Assembly (NCBI GenBank): GCA_051530055.1
Contig: CM121341.1
Coordinates: 2,542,001 to 2,606,000, forward strand
Source: Neoechinorhynchus agilis
Lineage: Eukaryota; Acanthocephala
Reading direction: 5' to 3'
DNA: 64,000 nucleotides
The stretch's first letter is position 1, and every line of letters starts with the position of its first letter. Below the pieces are notes generated by a model. The model did not search any database, was not told where the DNA came from, and saw only the letters and a program-made list of their open reading frames with translations. Positions 56,170 through 64,000 of this stretch are shown here, piece by piece. Made by a program: the position numbers and the translations under genes.

Positions 56170-56821
56170 AATACGAAGTTTGGAGAAGAGTTCTCTCTTC
56201 TTTGTTAGGAACTTTATCCCTGGAATTAGATCGTCTGTTGATAGGGTACACGTTCCGTAATGCAGCGCGACTCCTGCGATGTATCGAGAGCTTCGTATTG
56301 TCCTTGAAAATGTGGGCGCGAGAATATTCAAACCGCTCGTACTGATTTCTGCAGCAGGTCTCCAAGGTGAGTAGCTTCTAGTCGATAGGGAAACGTAGGC
56401 AACGGACGTAGGTAAATTAGATCCGTAACTTCGGAAAAAGGATTGGCTCTACAAGCTGAGCTGGCCGGGCTGTCGCGAGAAGCGGTATGTTGTCGACTCT
56501 TGGATCTGTCCCAGTTGTTTGTTCCTGCGAATGTGTCGATTTCGAGGACGGAACATGGCGCTGCGTTCGGTGGGCAGCGAAAGCTATGCTCCGCGTTTGT
56601 TCGGCGTATCCAAACGGGCACGCTCGCTTCTTACGCGGGGATCCGATCAACGTTAAACAGCTGGCCTAGAAATGGTATGGATAGGGGGAATCCAACTGTT
56701 TAATTAAAGCAAAGCATTGCGATAGCTGTAATCGGTGTTGACGCAATGTGATTTCTGCCCAATGCTCTGAATGTTAAAGTGAAGAAATTAATTTAAGCGC
56801 GGGTAAACGGTGGACGTAGGT
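56170..56821 (+). pseudogene. 28S rRNA, part upstream of the R2 site
   Basis: 28S landmarks in order: gagttctctcttctttgtta, ccctggaatt, cagcaggtctccaaggtgag, gatccgtaacttcgg with aaggattggctct, gggggaatccaactgtttaa, aaagcattgcgatag, gcaatgtgatttctgcccaa, and aagcgcgggtaaacgg. It ends at ggacgtag, close to the conserved R2 target. The 5' half of 28S, 5.8S and most of 18S are missing. Confidence 0.88.
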
Positions 56822-57735
56822 CTGAGTCCGACACAGGCAACACACATGATAAACGGCTATGGACTCCCGCACCTCGTCTGAAGATTACAAGCGGCCCACG
56901 ACATTTCGTGAACATCGCTTAATAAGCTTAAGCAGTTCTGGCGGACAAAATTGAAAAAGCTTTTATTCCTGCCCCATTTTTTAAATAACGGGGTGTTGTT
57001 CCTGTCACTAAGCAAAGAGCATTCCGTAGTAATTTCAAGAATGAAGAGTTATAAGACCTCGACGAGGACGAGCGTATTTTCAAAAATCTAGAAGAATATC
57101 TTATCAGCATCGCTGGATCATTGTTCGACATTTCAGTCAAGAACATGAGCAATATCTATACAGAATACCTCGAGAAGATGTGGGAAAACGCATCAACTCA
57201 ATCTCTAGGAATAAACGTTTTCACTGGTGGACATTTCAATCACTCGGCGCTAACTATTCAATACCGGCGAGACAACCACCACAATTATACAATGCGGATA
57301 AAAATGCGGTATCAACTGCTGGAGGTTACATCAAACGTTTCTAGGATGGAACTATGAGAGACGACAAACGACCGAAGCGAGAATGTTATGTCCGAAAAAG
57401 AAACAAAGTACAAAATTATCGCCGAGAACATAGCAGCCCAATATGATTTCAAAAATATGACGTTAAAATTATTGATTTGGCAGTCGGAACAAGAGGAACG
57501 TACTCAGCCGCACTACTGAAAAGGTTATGGGCGTTCAACTTATCAGACAAGACCGCGTTAAACATGGCTAAAACGACAGCGTTTCATGGGCCATACTTGG
57601 TCCCTCCGTTCATCACAAACGAACAACAGCTGAAACATAACAATAGAATGAAGGCTAAATAACGAAAACAAACAAATTAACATAAGGGAAAAATGTAATT
57701 AACACTTACTGTTATCCTCTAATAAATCGGCTCTA
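56822..57735 (+). mobile_element. R2-type LINE, 5'-truncated, in the 28S R2 site
   Basis: The insertion sits between the 28S segments that flank the R2 target (left side aagcgcgggtaaacgg...; right side ccaaatgcctcgtcatctaa). About 910 bp. The target sequence from ctatgac to aagg is absent on the left, a small target deletion as often seen at R2 5' junctions. The C-terminal coding end (57477-57662) reads IIDLAVGTRGTYSAALLKRL, resembling the L.VG.RGT block at the C-terminus of R2-clade proteins. Upstream coding (57121-57357) is less clear. Orientation follows the rRNA. The RT domain is gone. Confidence 0.75.
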
Positions 57736-58700
57736 ACCAAATGCCTCGTCATCTAATTAGCGATGTGCTTGAATGGATTATTGGGATTCCTACTGTCCCT
57801 GTCTGCAACCTAGCGAGACCACAGCCAAGAGAACGGGCTTGGATAGTAACAGCGGGGAAAGAAGACCCTGTTGAACTTGACTCTAGTCAGTCTCTGTGAA
57901 GAAACATGATGGTCGCAGAATAGGTGGGAGGCTGCGCCGGTGAAATACTACTACCATCATTGTTTCTTTACTTACTCAGTGATTCAGGTAGCATTAATTC
58001 GCTAATTGCGATATATATAATTCTTTCTTAAGTGTCAAAGGAGTGTCGGTCTAAGAGCACAGACTGATTGGGAGTTTGACTGGGGCGATACATCTGTTAA
58101 AACCTAACCCAGGTGTCCTAAGGCAATCTCAGCATGGACAGAAACCTCGCACAGAGCAGAAGGGCAAAAGATTGTTTGATCTTGATTTTCGGTACGAATA
58201 AAGACAATGAAAGTTTGCCTTTCCGATCCTTTTGGTCCTCCGACGTCGCTTTCTGATCCTTCGATGTCGGCTCTTCCTACCATTGGGATGCAAAAGTCCC
58301 ATAGCGTTGGATTGTTCACCTATTGATAGGGAACGTGAGCTGGGTTTTGACCGTCGCGATACAGGTTAGTTTCACCCTACTGTTGAGCCGGTTGTTGTAA
58401 TAGTAATCTTGCTAAGTACGAGAGGAACCGCAGATTTACACATCAGGTACACGCACTTGTTCGAGAGGCCGATGGTGCGAAGCTTCGTCCGAAGGGTTAC
58501 GACTGAACGTCTCTAAGTCGGAAGCCTACCTTGGAGCAACAACGCAATTGCGCACTACGCGGTCTGGATTTATTACAAATGTGAGAACGAGCGAAGTTTT
58601 CTACGCAAAAGCTACGATTCTCCTCTGTGCGTAAAATCATTTGCAGACGACTTAATTCTCGGTAAACTTGTCATACATTGTAACCACCAAACTACGAACA
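57736..58700 (+). pseudogene. 28S rRNA, 3' part downstream of the R2 site
   Basis: Starts ccaaatgcctcgtcatctaa. Landmarks: cacagccaagagaacgggct, cagcggggaaagaagaccct, ggtgaaatac, gggagtttgactggggcga, gtgtcctaaggcaatctcag, gcagaagggcaaaag, gatccttcgatgtcggctct, gcgttggattgttcacct, the sarcin-ricin loop agtacgagaggaaccg, and gggttacgactgaacgtctc. The 3' end near 58700 is approximate. Many core positions differ from the metazoan norm, but helices such as the sarcin-ricin loop are intact, so it may be a recently orphaned copy of a divergent rRNA. Confidence 0.9.
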
Positions 58701-58745
58701 ATTGAGACTTCAACCCATAGGATCGGAATTGAACTGGTCTCCTAC

Positions 58746-58800
58746 CAATTTCGGCTGTAGTGCAACCCCGGCTTGATCCGCGATGGATTCTACGCGCAAA
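58746..58800 (-). pseudogene. Partial U2 snRNA duplicate (3' end)
   Basis: Matches the 3' stem of the U2 gene that follows (ctgtagtgcaac.ccgg.ttgatccgcgatgga) with several changes, same orientation. Only the last 55 bp or so is present. Confidence 0.8.
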
Positions 58801-58850
58801 GATCGCATCTCAGCACTCAATCAAGTTTTTCTCTTTACTTTTTAACTGGA

Positions 58851-59032
58851 CCAATCCCAGCTGTAGTGCAACGCCGGGTTGATCCGCGATGGAGTCCATG
58901 CAAGCACGGTGTCTCCATCTCCGTCCCAAAAATAACTTTGACAAATTGGGAATCCAATGGATCCCCCGCTAGATGTCAAACTAGCGAGAACAGATACTAC
59001 ACTTTGATCTTAGCCTTTCGGCAAGAAGCGAT
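58851..59032 (-). ncRNA. U2 spliceosomal RNA
   Basis: Minus strand begins ATCGCTTCTT, then GGCTAAGATCAAAGTGTAG and TATCTGTTCT: the branch-point recognition sequence GTGTAGTATCTGTTCT of U2 is exact. Stem IIa follows (CTAGTTTGACATCTAG). A Sm-type site TTATTTTTGGGA, then stem III and stem IV with GGCGTTGCACTACAGCTGGG. Length 182 nt is typical. The first stem loop is TTGCCGAAAGGC, a variant of the usual CGGCCTTTTGGC. U2 pairs with the intron branch point in the spliceosome. It lies antisense just downstream of the rDNA fragment. Probably functional judging by the conserved core. Confidence 0.93.
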
Positions 59033-59139
59033 AGCTTAGAACAGCGCACTCTAGGATTTAACTCTAAACATGTATCCGAATTAAAAACTTTCTGATTCAA
59101 TACGTAATGCGAAGACATTTGCTGAAAGAACGCAATTTC

Positions 59140-59420
59140 CATTAATTTTTCCGATCGAGTTTTTCCTTCGAGGGATTCAGCTCATTTTCTGCATACAGAG
59201 AGTCTTTCCCATCTAGAGATTCGTTTGTAAACATGCAAATTTTCGAGGCCTCAACCTCCTTATCAAACATCTAAAATCATATGTTGTAGGGGAGCTCATT
59301 TGATCCCTGGACGCGGGACCATCAATTTCCGAGGTGACTCTTCACCTTAAGTTAATTCATTCATTTAACCGTAATGTTCGTGAACTGCAATCGTTTCTGC
59401 GAAGTGTTCAGAGGGAATAT
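59140..59420 (+). repeat. Dispersed repeat D, copy 2 (empty site for the LINE at 62.15 kb)
   Basis: 59140-59340 matches 61985-62150; 59347-59420 matches 63310-63380. The 1.16 kb between those two matches in the other copy is a LINE. Here the halves are adjacent. Confidence 0.8.
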
Positions 59421-59574
59421 ACGAATTTAGCATCCTCGGTTTCAGTCTTATTTGAGACCCCTCTTAAGAACACCTCGAAAACTTTTTGTTAAGCAATCCA
59501 TGTTTTGTAAACTTTTCAATATTCAAATCAAAAACATCGTTCAGATAAACACAACTCTGTTTACCTTTCCGGAG

Positions 59575-59580
59575 TATAAA
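59575..59580 (+). promoter_or_regulatory. TATA box
   Basis: gagTATAAAagggggcg, 54 bp upstream of ATG 59634; a strong TATA match with G-rich downstream flank. Confidence 0.7.
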
Positions 59581-59633
59581 AGGGGGCGAGATGAGATCTC
59601 AATCTATCGCCGTCGATCTTCAAACCGCCAACA

Positions 59634-59882
59634 ATGCTCGCTCTTTTCGCGATTCTCGCTCTCGTCTCTTCAATGGCAGTGGCTAACGATGATCAGGAAA
59701 CTCCACTCACGACAATGGAACCAATGGGGCTCGCCGATCTTGGATGTCCATGCCTTTTGCTAAATCCGAAAGCTGCAGCTTCTGATGAAGTGAAGAACGA
59801 AACTCTTCACGAATTCCGATTGTGCGCATCTTGTGGACGTAGCCGGACCACCGCCTCAATACAGGCGACCGCTCAGGCTTAG
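59634..59882 (+). CDS. Small secreted cysteine-containing protein
   Basis: 82 residues. Signal peptide MLALFAILALVSSMAVA, then a short mature peptide: acidic start NDDQETPLTT, then LGCPCLLLNPKAAASDE and RLCASCGRSRTTASIQ. Cysteines form two pairs, CPC and CASC, so two disulphides or a CxC/CxxC metal site are possible. Preceded by a clear TATA box at 59575. No family recognised. Single exon as read; a short downstream exon cannot be excluded. Confidence 0.65.
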   Translation: MLALFAILALVSSMAVANDDQETPLTTMEPMGLADLGCPCLLLNPKAAASDEVKNETLHEFRLCASCGRSRTTASIQATAQA

Positions 59883-60117
59883 TCCAGAAGGCATTAATGG
59901 AGCTCTTAAAGGAAGAGCTTAGATAAATAGTTGCAATTTCAATGAGTGAATGGGAGTTGGTAAGGTGAAGATTGTTGCCAAAAAATGTGAACAAAGATCT
60001 GCTGCGTTGCTTTTAAAGTCAAAGCTTTATTAGTGTAGTTTTCAGTAAGTGGCATGACCTTTGACGTTACTTAAATGTACAAGCGAAAACACTGACTACT
60101 CTCCCTTCCATCGGGCT
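59883..60117. other. 3' flank, no gene seen
   Basis: Intergenic stretch between two oppositely oriented readings. Confidence 0.4.
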
Positions 60118-60884
60118 TCAATCTTTCTTATTCTCTCCTATGACATTTCCCAAATACAAATTTATTCGGAATTGTTGATCCCGTAAATGATTATTTATTG
60201 AAGACGCTTCGAACCTCGTCTCGTTCGTCATCAGTTTTAAAATACAAGTGGATGAGTCTTGAATTTTAGAACTGATGATGAACCCGACGAGGTTCGCAGA
60301 ACTTGATCGATCCAATACTGAATTGAACGACGTCAGCGTTGAGTCCAAATTACACAATGTTTCATTGGCGAGATTCAAGTGACAAATTTGATCAGATAGT
60401 TGTTTTTCGACCAGAGATTCGTCCGTTGAGAGTAGATCGCAACTTGTGTGACAGGTATGCCCGGTGGAGGAGGTAAAAATAATAAGGCATTCAAACCAGG
60501 AAGATTGGACAATTGAGCATCCGTGTCATCAGGGCCTTTTCTAGTTGGAAGAGATGCTCAACGATCACGAAGTAGGTCTAAATGAATGCTGTCGGTTTGA
60601 GCTAAATAACCAAGAGACTTATTCCGAATGACCGGTGTACCGATAGCTCCGAATTTCGAGCCCATGGTTTCATCACAAATACTTTCACGTAGCGATCGGT
60701 ACCCAGACTCAGGGGACACATTTCCAAAGCAGTTGGTCTTAGGACCCTGGAATGTGTCCTGGTTGTCCAGTTTTGAGCCATCTTCTACTGATTTCACTAA
60801 ACAAGAATTGAATATTGCGGCCGCGTCCACGGGAAAATAATTATTTGTGCCGGGGATATATGTACTTAGGTCCTTGTTGTTCAT
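60118..60884 (-). pseudogene. Decayed hypothetical gene
   Basis: Minus strand: 60884-60558 (MNNKDLSTYIPGTNNYFPVD...; serine/glycine-rich), an in-frame stop, a continuation with NLPGLNALLFLPPPPGIP, then a +/-1 shift into LLSTDESLVEKQLSDQICHL, which continues to 60118. The composition is coding-like but broken by at least one stop and one frame change not explained by an intron. The 3' part overlaps the palindrome at 60210-60296. No family recognised. Confidence 0.4.
60210..60296. repeat. Inverted pair of hammerhead-like motifs
   Basis: Arms 60210-60244 and 60263-60296 are imperfect reverse complements. Each reads CTGATGA, GAAC...GTTC stem, then a GAAA-like position that is altered (GAAG on one arm). 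Followed outwards by tcttcaataaataa on the left side in minus orientation, like PLE tails. Confidence 0.65.
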
Positions 60885-60889
60885 ATTTA

Positions 60890-61290
60890 TCTAAAACCGA
60901 CTAATGAATCGATCCTCGATAACAGCGCAAGTAATCAAAAAAAATCAATACTAAAAGTGTCACCGTTTTTGTGTGTAAATAACAAAAATCGATATTAAAA
61001 TATTTGATGGATAGCGGTGAGCCGTCACAACGGCGACAAACATAAACACACGTTCGGTGAATCGAACGGCCCAAAGTGAAGCGTCCACACGGATACATGC
61101 GCGGGTCGTCTATGTGGAGCGAATTGCGTGATCACGGTACGTGACATTCGCGCACTTATCAATTCACGGAACACGGAACCCCAGAATGGTTCCATTGAAT
61201 GTAGTCGTCAGGGTCAGATAGGAAATCAGGAATGAACTAATTCATTGTTTTCTAGTGCGTAGAAAAACTGATTCCATTTTTTGGCATAAT
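60890..61290. other. No gene seen
   Basis: Intergenic. Confidence 0.4.
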
Positions 61291-61315
61291 ATTGGACCGA
61301 AATTAATCGAACTTT

Positions 61316-61580
61316 AAAATCTTATTTTTTCGACGTGCCACTAAACAACGAACTTTTTGAACTGTTCATAAAGATAACTTTCAAACAACCTCTATAAACG
61401 CGTACAGGATTTTCCCTCAAAAATATCGAATTTTAAAATAAAATCTAATTTTTCTACTTGCCAAAAAACAACGAACTTTATGAACTGTTCAATCCTTTCA
61501 AACATTGAACTCATTATTTGAAGAAATTGAACTGTTCATAAAGATAACTTTCAAACAACCTTTTTACAATGACTAGGATT
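61316..61580. repeat. Tandem AT-rich repeats
   Basis: aacaacgaactttttgaact and aacaacgaactttatgaact lie about 125 bp apart (61346 and 61470); aactgttcataaagataact occurs at 61358 and 61529 (quoted in part). Imperfect tandem duplication. Confidence 0.7.
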
Positions 61581-61984
61581 CAATTGGTCGAAATATATTC
61601 GTCTTTAACGATCTCCCTTGGGTGTCGACAAGCGACCAAAACAATAACGTATGAAGATTGAATTGTTCATGACCTTTTTATATGGCGGAAAATTAAAAGA
61701 CTTTAATGATTCCGATTGTCTCAGGAGCCACACTCACGTGTCATTTTAATAAACGCCTACAAGATTTTGCTGAAATATCGGAATCAATAAATTCTTTTAA
61801 TTTTTACGCTGCAACTCACTAATTTCATTCGTCAATTAAGCACACCCTAAAGTGCATCTCTTGTTTATTTGTCCAGTAAATAAAACGGGTTAAGTTTATT
61901 CGACCAACCCTAAAATAAGCCCAAATCTTTACTTGAAAAGCTTTTAGATTTCGTTGCGCAAAGTGGCAATCGGGCGAACAAAAT

Positions 61985-62150
61985 AAAAAGTTTTTCTCTA
62001 CATACGGCGAGTTTTTGTTCCTCCTCGAGATTTACATACAAATTTTCGAGGCCTCAACCTCCTTATCAAGCATCTAAAATCATATGTTGTAGGGGAGCTC
62101 ATTTGATCCCTGGACGCGGGACCATCAATTTCCGAGGTGACTCTTCACCT
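61985..62150 (+). repeat. Dispersed repeat D, copy 3 (left part)
   Basis: Near-identical to 59200-59340; interrupted by the LINE that starts at about 62150, and resumes at 63310-63380. Confidence 0.8.
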
Positions 62151-63310
62151 TATGCGCTACTGCTCCGCGGAGGTTATTTGTCGGAAGGAAAAGAGAGCAA
62201 CGCGCAGTATCAAACCCTAACGCGCCCAATCCTCCAGCACAATGTTCTGTGGAATTGCCTGTACATTCCGGAAATGCTCTACAATTTGCGATCGGCCCCA
62301 TATTTTGAGCATTCCACTAAGTTGCTTCAGTTCGACTCAATGTTTAGGACGCAACTGCAGAGAATAATTAATACACAATTTTCCGACGAGACATGGTAGC
62401 AAGCAACACTTCCAGTAGAGTATGGAGGATTGGGCCTACGAAGTGTAACAGAACTCGCTCTCCCGGCTTTCCTCGCGTCGGTACACAGTACTAAAAAAAT
62501 GGTCAATGCCATACTACGCCAGACGAATATGGATAACGGCGACACCGAATTCGGCGCTTTTTCGTGCTGGCTCAACAAGACAGGTTTCGAAAAAGCTCCA
62601 GAGAATAGCCATAAGCAGTCGGTTTGGGACAAGACCCTCGTCGAGAACACACTAAAAGGGAAACTCGACGTGGCTTCTCAAGCACGACTATGTGGTGCCG
62701 AGGTCGATGAGTCAGGACGACATGGTCTCCACTGCAAAATATCCAGCGGACGAATCGCGAGACACACGGAGATAAATAATTTTATCAGCGTAGCCATCTA
62801 CTCACTGAATGCACCGAACGTATTGGAACCAAACCACCTATGCCGCTCCGACGGAAAGCGTTCCGATGGTATGACTATATTTCCATGGAAGGAAAATGTC
62901 TCATCTGGGACGCGGCATGTGTCGATTCACTGCCGCCTTCCAACCAAAGTGATGCTTCGTCCATAACGGGAGGGGCAGTGGCCGAAAGGAGGAAGATGAC
63001 AAAATATCTGGAGTTGAGCAAGTCTCACATCTTCCTTCCTTTCGGGGTCAGCTCTCGAATTCTGCGCCGAGCTGGGGAAACTCATGATTAAGGCCACAGG
63101 TGATCGCAATCAAAGGTCATACCTAATTCAAAAAATAAGCATGGGCAAAATTAACAACTAACGGTTCTTGCCACTTTATGAAAATACATTTTTATTAATT
63201 AATGTGTTTAAAGTTTTTTCATCGGTATTTTATAATGTATACTTTAAGTTGAGCGCATTCGTTTTATTGTTTCGTATTAGAATTCTGATATTGATTTTTC
63301 GGTTGTTTCA
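62150..63310 (+). mobile_element. LINE, 5'-truncated insertion (WDATC-type family)
   Basis: Reads LRGGYLSEGKESN, HNVLWNCLYIPEMLYNLRSA, LPVEYGGLGLRSVTELALPA with FLASVH, ESGRHGLHCKISSGR, then in another frame LIWDAACVDSLPPS and GAVAERRKMTKYLELSKSH (end quoted in part). This is the C-terminal third of the same LINE family as at 4.8 and 20.4 kb and the best-preserved copy here. One stop and one frameshift in the coding part. Coding ends about 63090; the remainder is 3' UTR. Confidence 0.88.
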
Positions 63311-63455
63311 CTTAATTCATTCTTTTAGCCGTAACGTTCGTGAACTGCAATCGTTTCTGCGAAGTGTTCAGAAAGTTTTCTTAATTTTCTTTGCCGCTTG
63401 CTTGGACCCATTGAAGTGAATGTGACGAGTTGTAGGCGATTGAGTTTTATTAGAG

Positions 63456-63797
63456 TTGCAAGCGGTGAACAAAGAAAAAATTTGGTTTAAATTTTATTTA
63501 AAAGTTGCATTGGAGAAATTCCTATCAGCGGACAGTTACCAAATTCCGTGTTTGAACATCATATCTAGGACTTTTGGATCTCTTGGACGCGTTTCTACAA
63601 TCGAAGGTGAACCAAGAAACAAGGAACTTACTGTCAATCGCAATGCTCCGGGGGTATATACAAGACTTCATTTCGGGCATGGTTTTCATTATCCGTTTAG
63701 CATGCTGCCGGGCACGAGAGATCGCCCATTCGATCGCGAAAAATATCCAAAGTTGTCTGAATTGATGGTTCTGCTGGCCAAACATCCAGGAAATTGA
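63456..63797 (+). CDS. Hypothetical open reading frame, weak
   Basis: About 113 codons (MQAVNKEKIWFKFYLK...), with SRTFGSLGRVSTIEGEPRN and FHYPFSMLPGTRDRPFDREK. All three other readings over this stretch are also open, including a longer minus-strand one (63525-63893), so the true strand is uncertain. No family recognised. Beyond 63800 to the window end nothing else is seen. Confidence 0.25.
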   Translation: MQAVNKEKIWFKFYLKVALEKFLSADSYQIPCLNIISRTFGSLGRVSTIEGEPRNKELTVNRNAPGVYTRLHFGHGFHYPFSMLPGTRDRPFDREKYPKLSELMVLLAKHPGN

Positions 63798-64000
63798 TCG
63801 TATAAATGAACTTTCGCCATCCGCGACGAACGTATACGAGACAACAATGCTGTGGCCCTGCCCCTTGCGGCGGACGACCTTACGATTGCTCAACTGGAAG
63901 CCGTAATGCGGGGTTATACCATGCTGCGACTTCTATTATACCATAATAGCGACCACACAGCTCTTATCATCAGTTGGACCCTATGTCGGATATGAGATGG

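Noticed and set aside
55579-56650. Protein readings across 55.6-56.7 kb on both strands
   Set aside because: They fall on 18S/28S rRNA sequence and its spacer; ribosomal landmarks explain the conservation.
58104-59039. Protein readings across 58.1-59.0 kb
   Set aside because: They are translations of 28S rRNA and U2 snRNA.
1-64000. tRNA genes, 5S rRNA, spliced-leader RNA, CRISPR arrays, telomeric repeats
   Set aside because: Looked for B-box (GGTTCGANNCC) contexts, 5S and direct-repeat/spacer patterns by eye and found none convincing; a covariance-model scan would be needed to exclude tRNAs.

Overview
The window is a transposon-rich piece of nuclear DNA from a small-intron metazoan. It is clearly eukaryotic: it carries a U2 snRNA gene, 18S/28S rRNA sequence with an R2-type retrotransposon at the R2 target site, GT-AG introns of about 46-59 bp, TATA boxes and AATAAA signals, and LINE, Penelope-like and Ty3/gypsy debris. 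Tiny introns, a two-domain alpha-crystallin protein and short secreted proteins would suit a nematode, mite or other ecdysozoan-like animal, but nothing seen fixes the phylum.

Layout. 1-8.1 kb: LINE debris (minus strand), dispersed block A, a truncated copy of an AT-hook gene, and a LINE/gypsy block B. 9-10.6 kb: a decayed Penelope-like element (PLE) ending near a perfect 23-bp-arm hairpin. 11.2-11.8 kb: a short TFIIB-like gene. 12.9-15.1 kb: a small acidic ORF, a PLE endonuclease fragment and a further copy of block A. 15.1-17.5 kb: a LINE whose RT is interrupted by a 220-bp hairpin element with a 12-bp target duplication. About 18 kb: an Ig-like exon pair. 18.7-22.8 kb: blocks A and B again, inverted and in the other order, with an intact two-exon AT-hook gene. 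22.8-26 kb: AT-rich and mostly empty. 26.6 kb: a secreted-protein gene, with a paralogue at 47.9 kb.

28-46.4 kb is one giant imperfect palindrome. Its arms hold LINE ends, gypsy fossils and a DYRK/HIPK-like pseudokinase copy, and its centre has a 3 x 448-bp tandem array. One arm carries a PLE insertion the other lacks; the other carries a 2.6-kb LINE-bearing block.

49.9-53.6 kb holds the best host genes: a heat-shock-type promoter with a double alpha-crystallin protein, and a five-exon adenylate kinase. 54.8-58.7 kb is an rDNA fragment in which the 5' part of 18S is joined to the 3' half of 28S and a 5'-truncated R2 sits in the 28S. An antisense U2 snRNA gene with a partial duplicate follows (58.7-59.0 kb), then a small cysteine-containing secreted protein gene with a TATA box (59.6 kb). 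60-64 kb is decayed sequence plus a LINE insertion whose empty paralogous site lies at 59.34 kb.

The probable functional genes (TFIIB-like, AT-hook, secreted pair, small HSP, adenylate kinase, U2, 59.6-kb secreted protein) show no operon or shared pathway. A recurring theme is a CTGAAGA/CTGATGA - stem - GAAA motif at seven loci, matching the two conserved boxes of the hammerhead ribozymes known from Penelope-like elements, and twice present as head-to-head inverted pairs.
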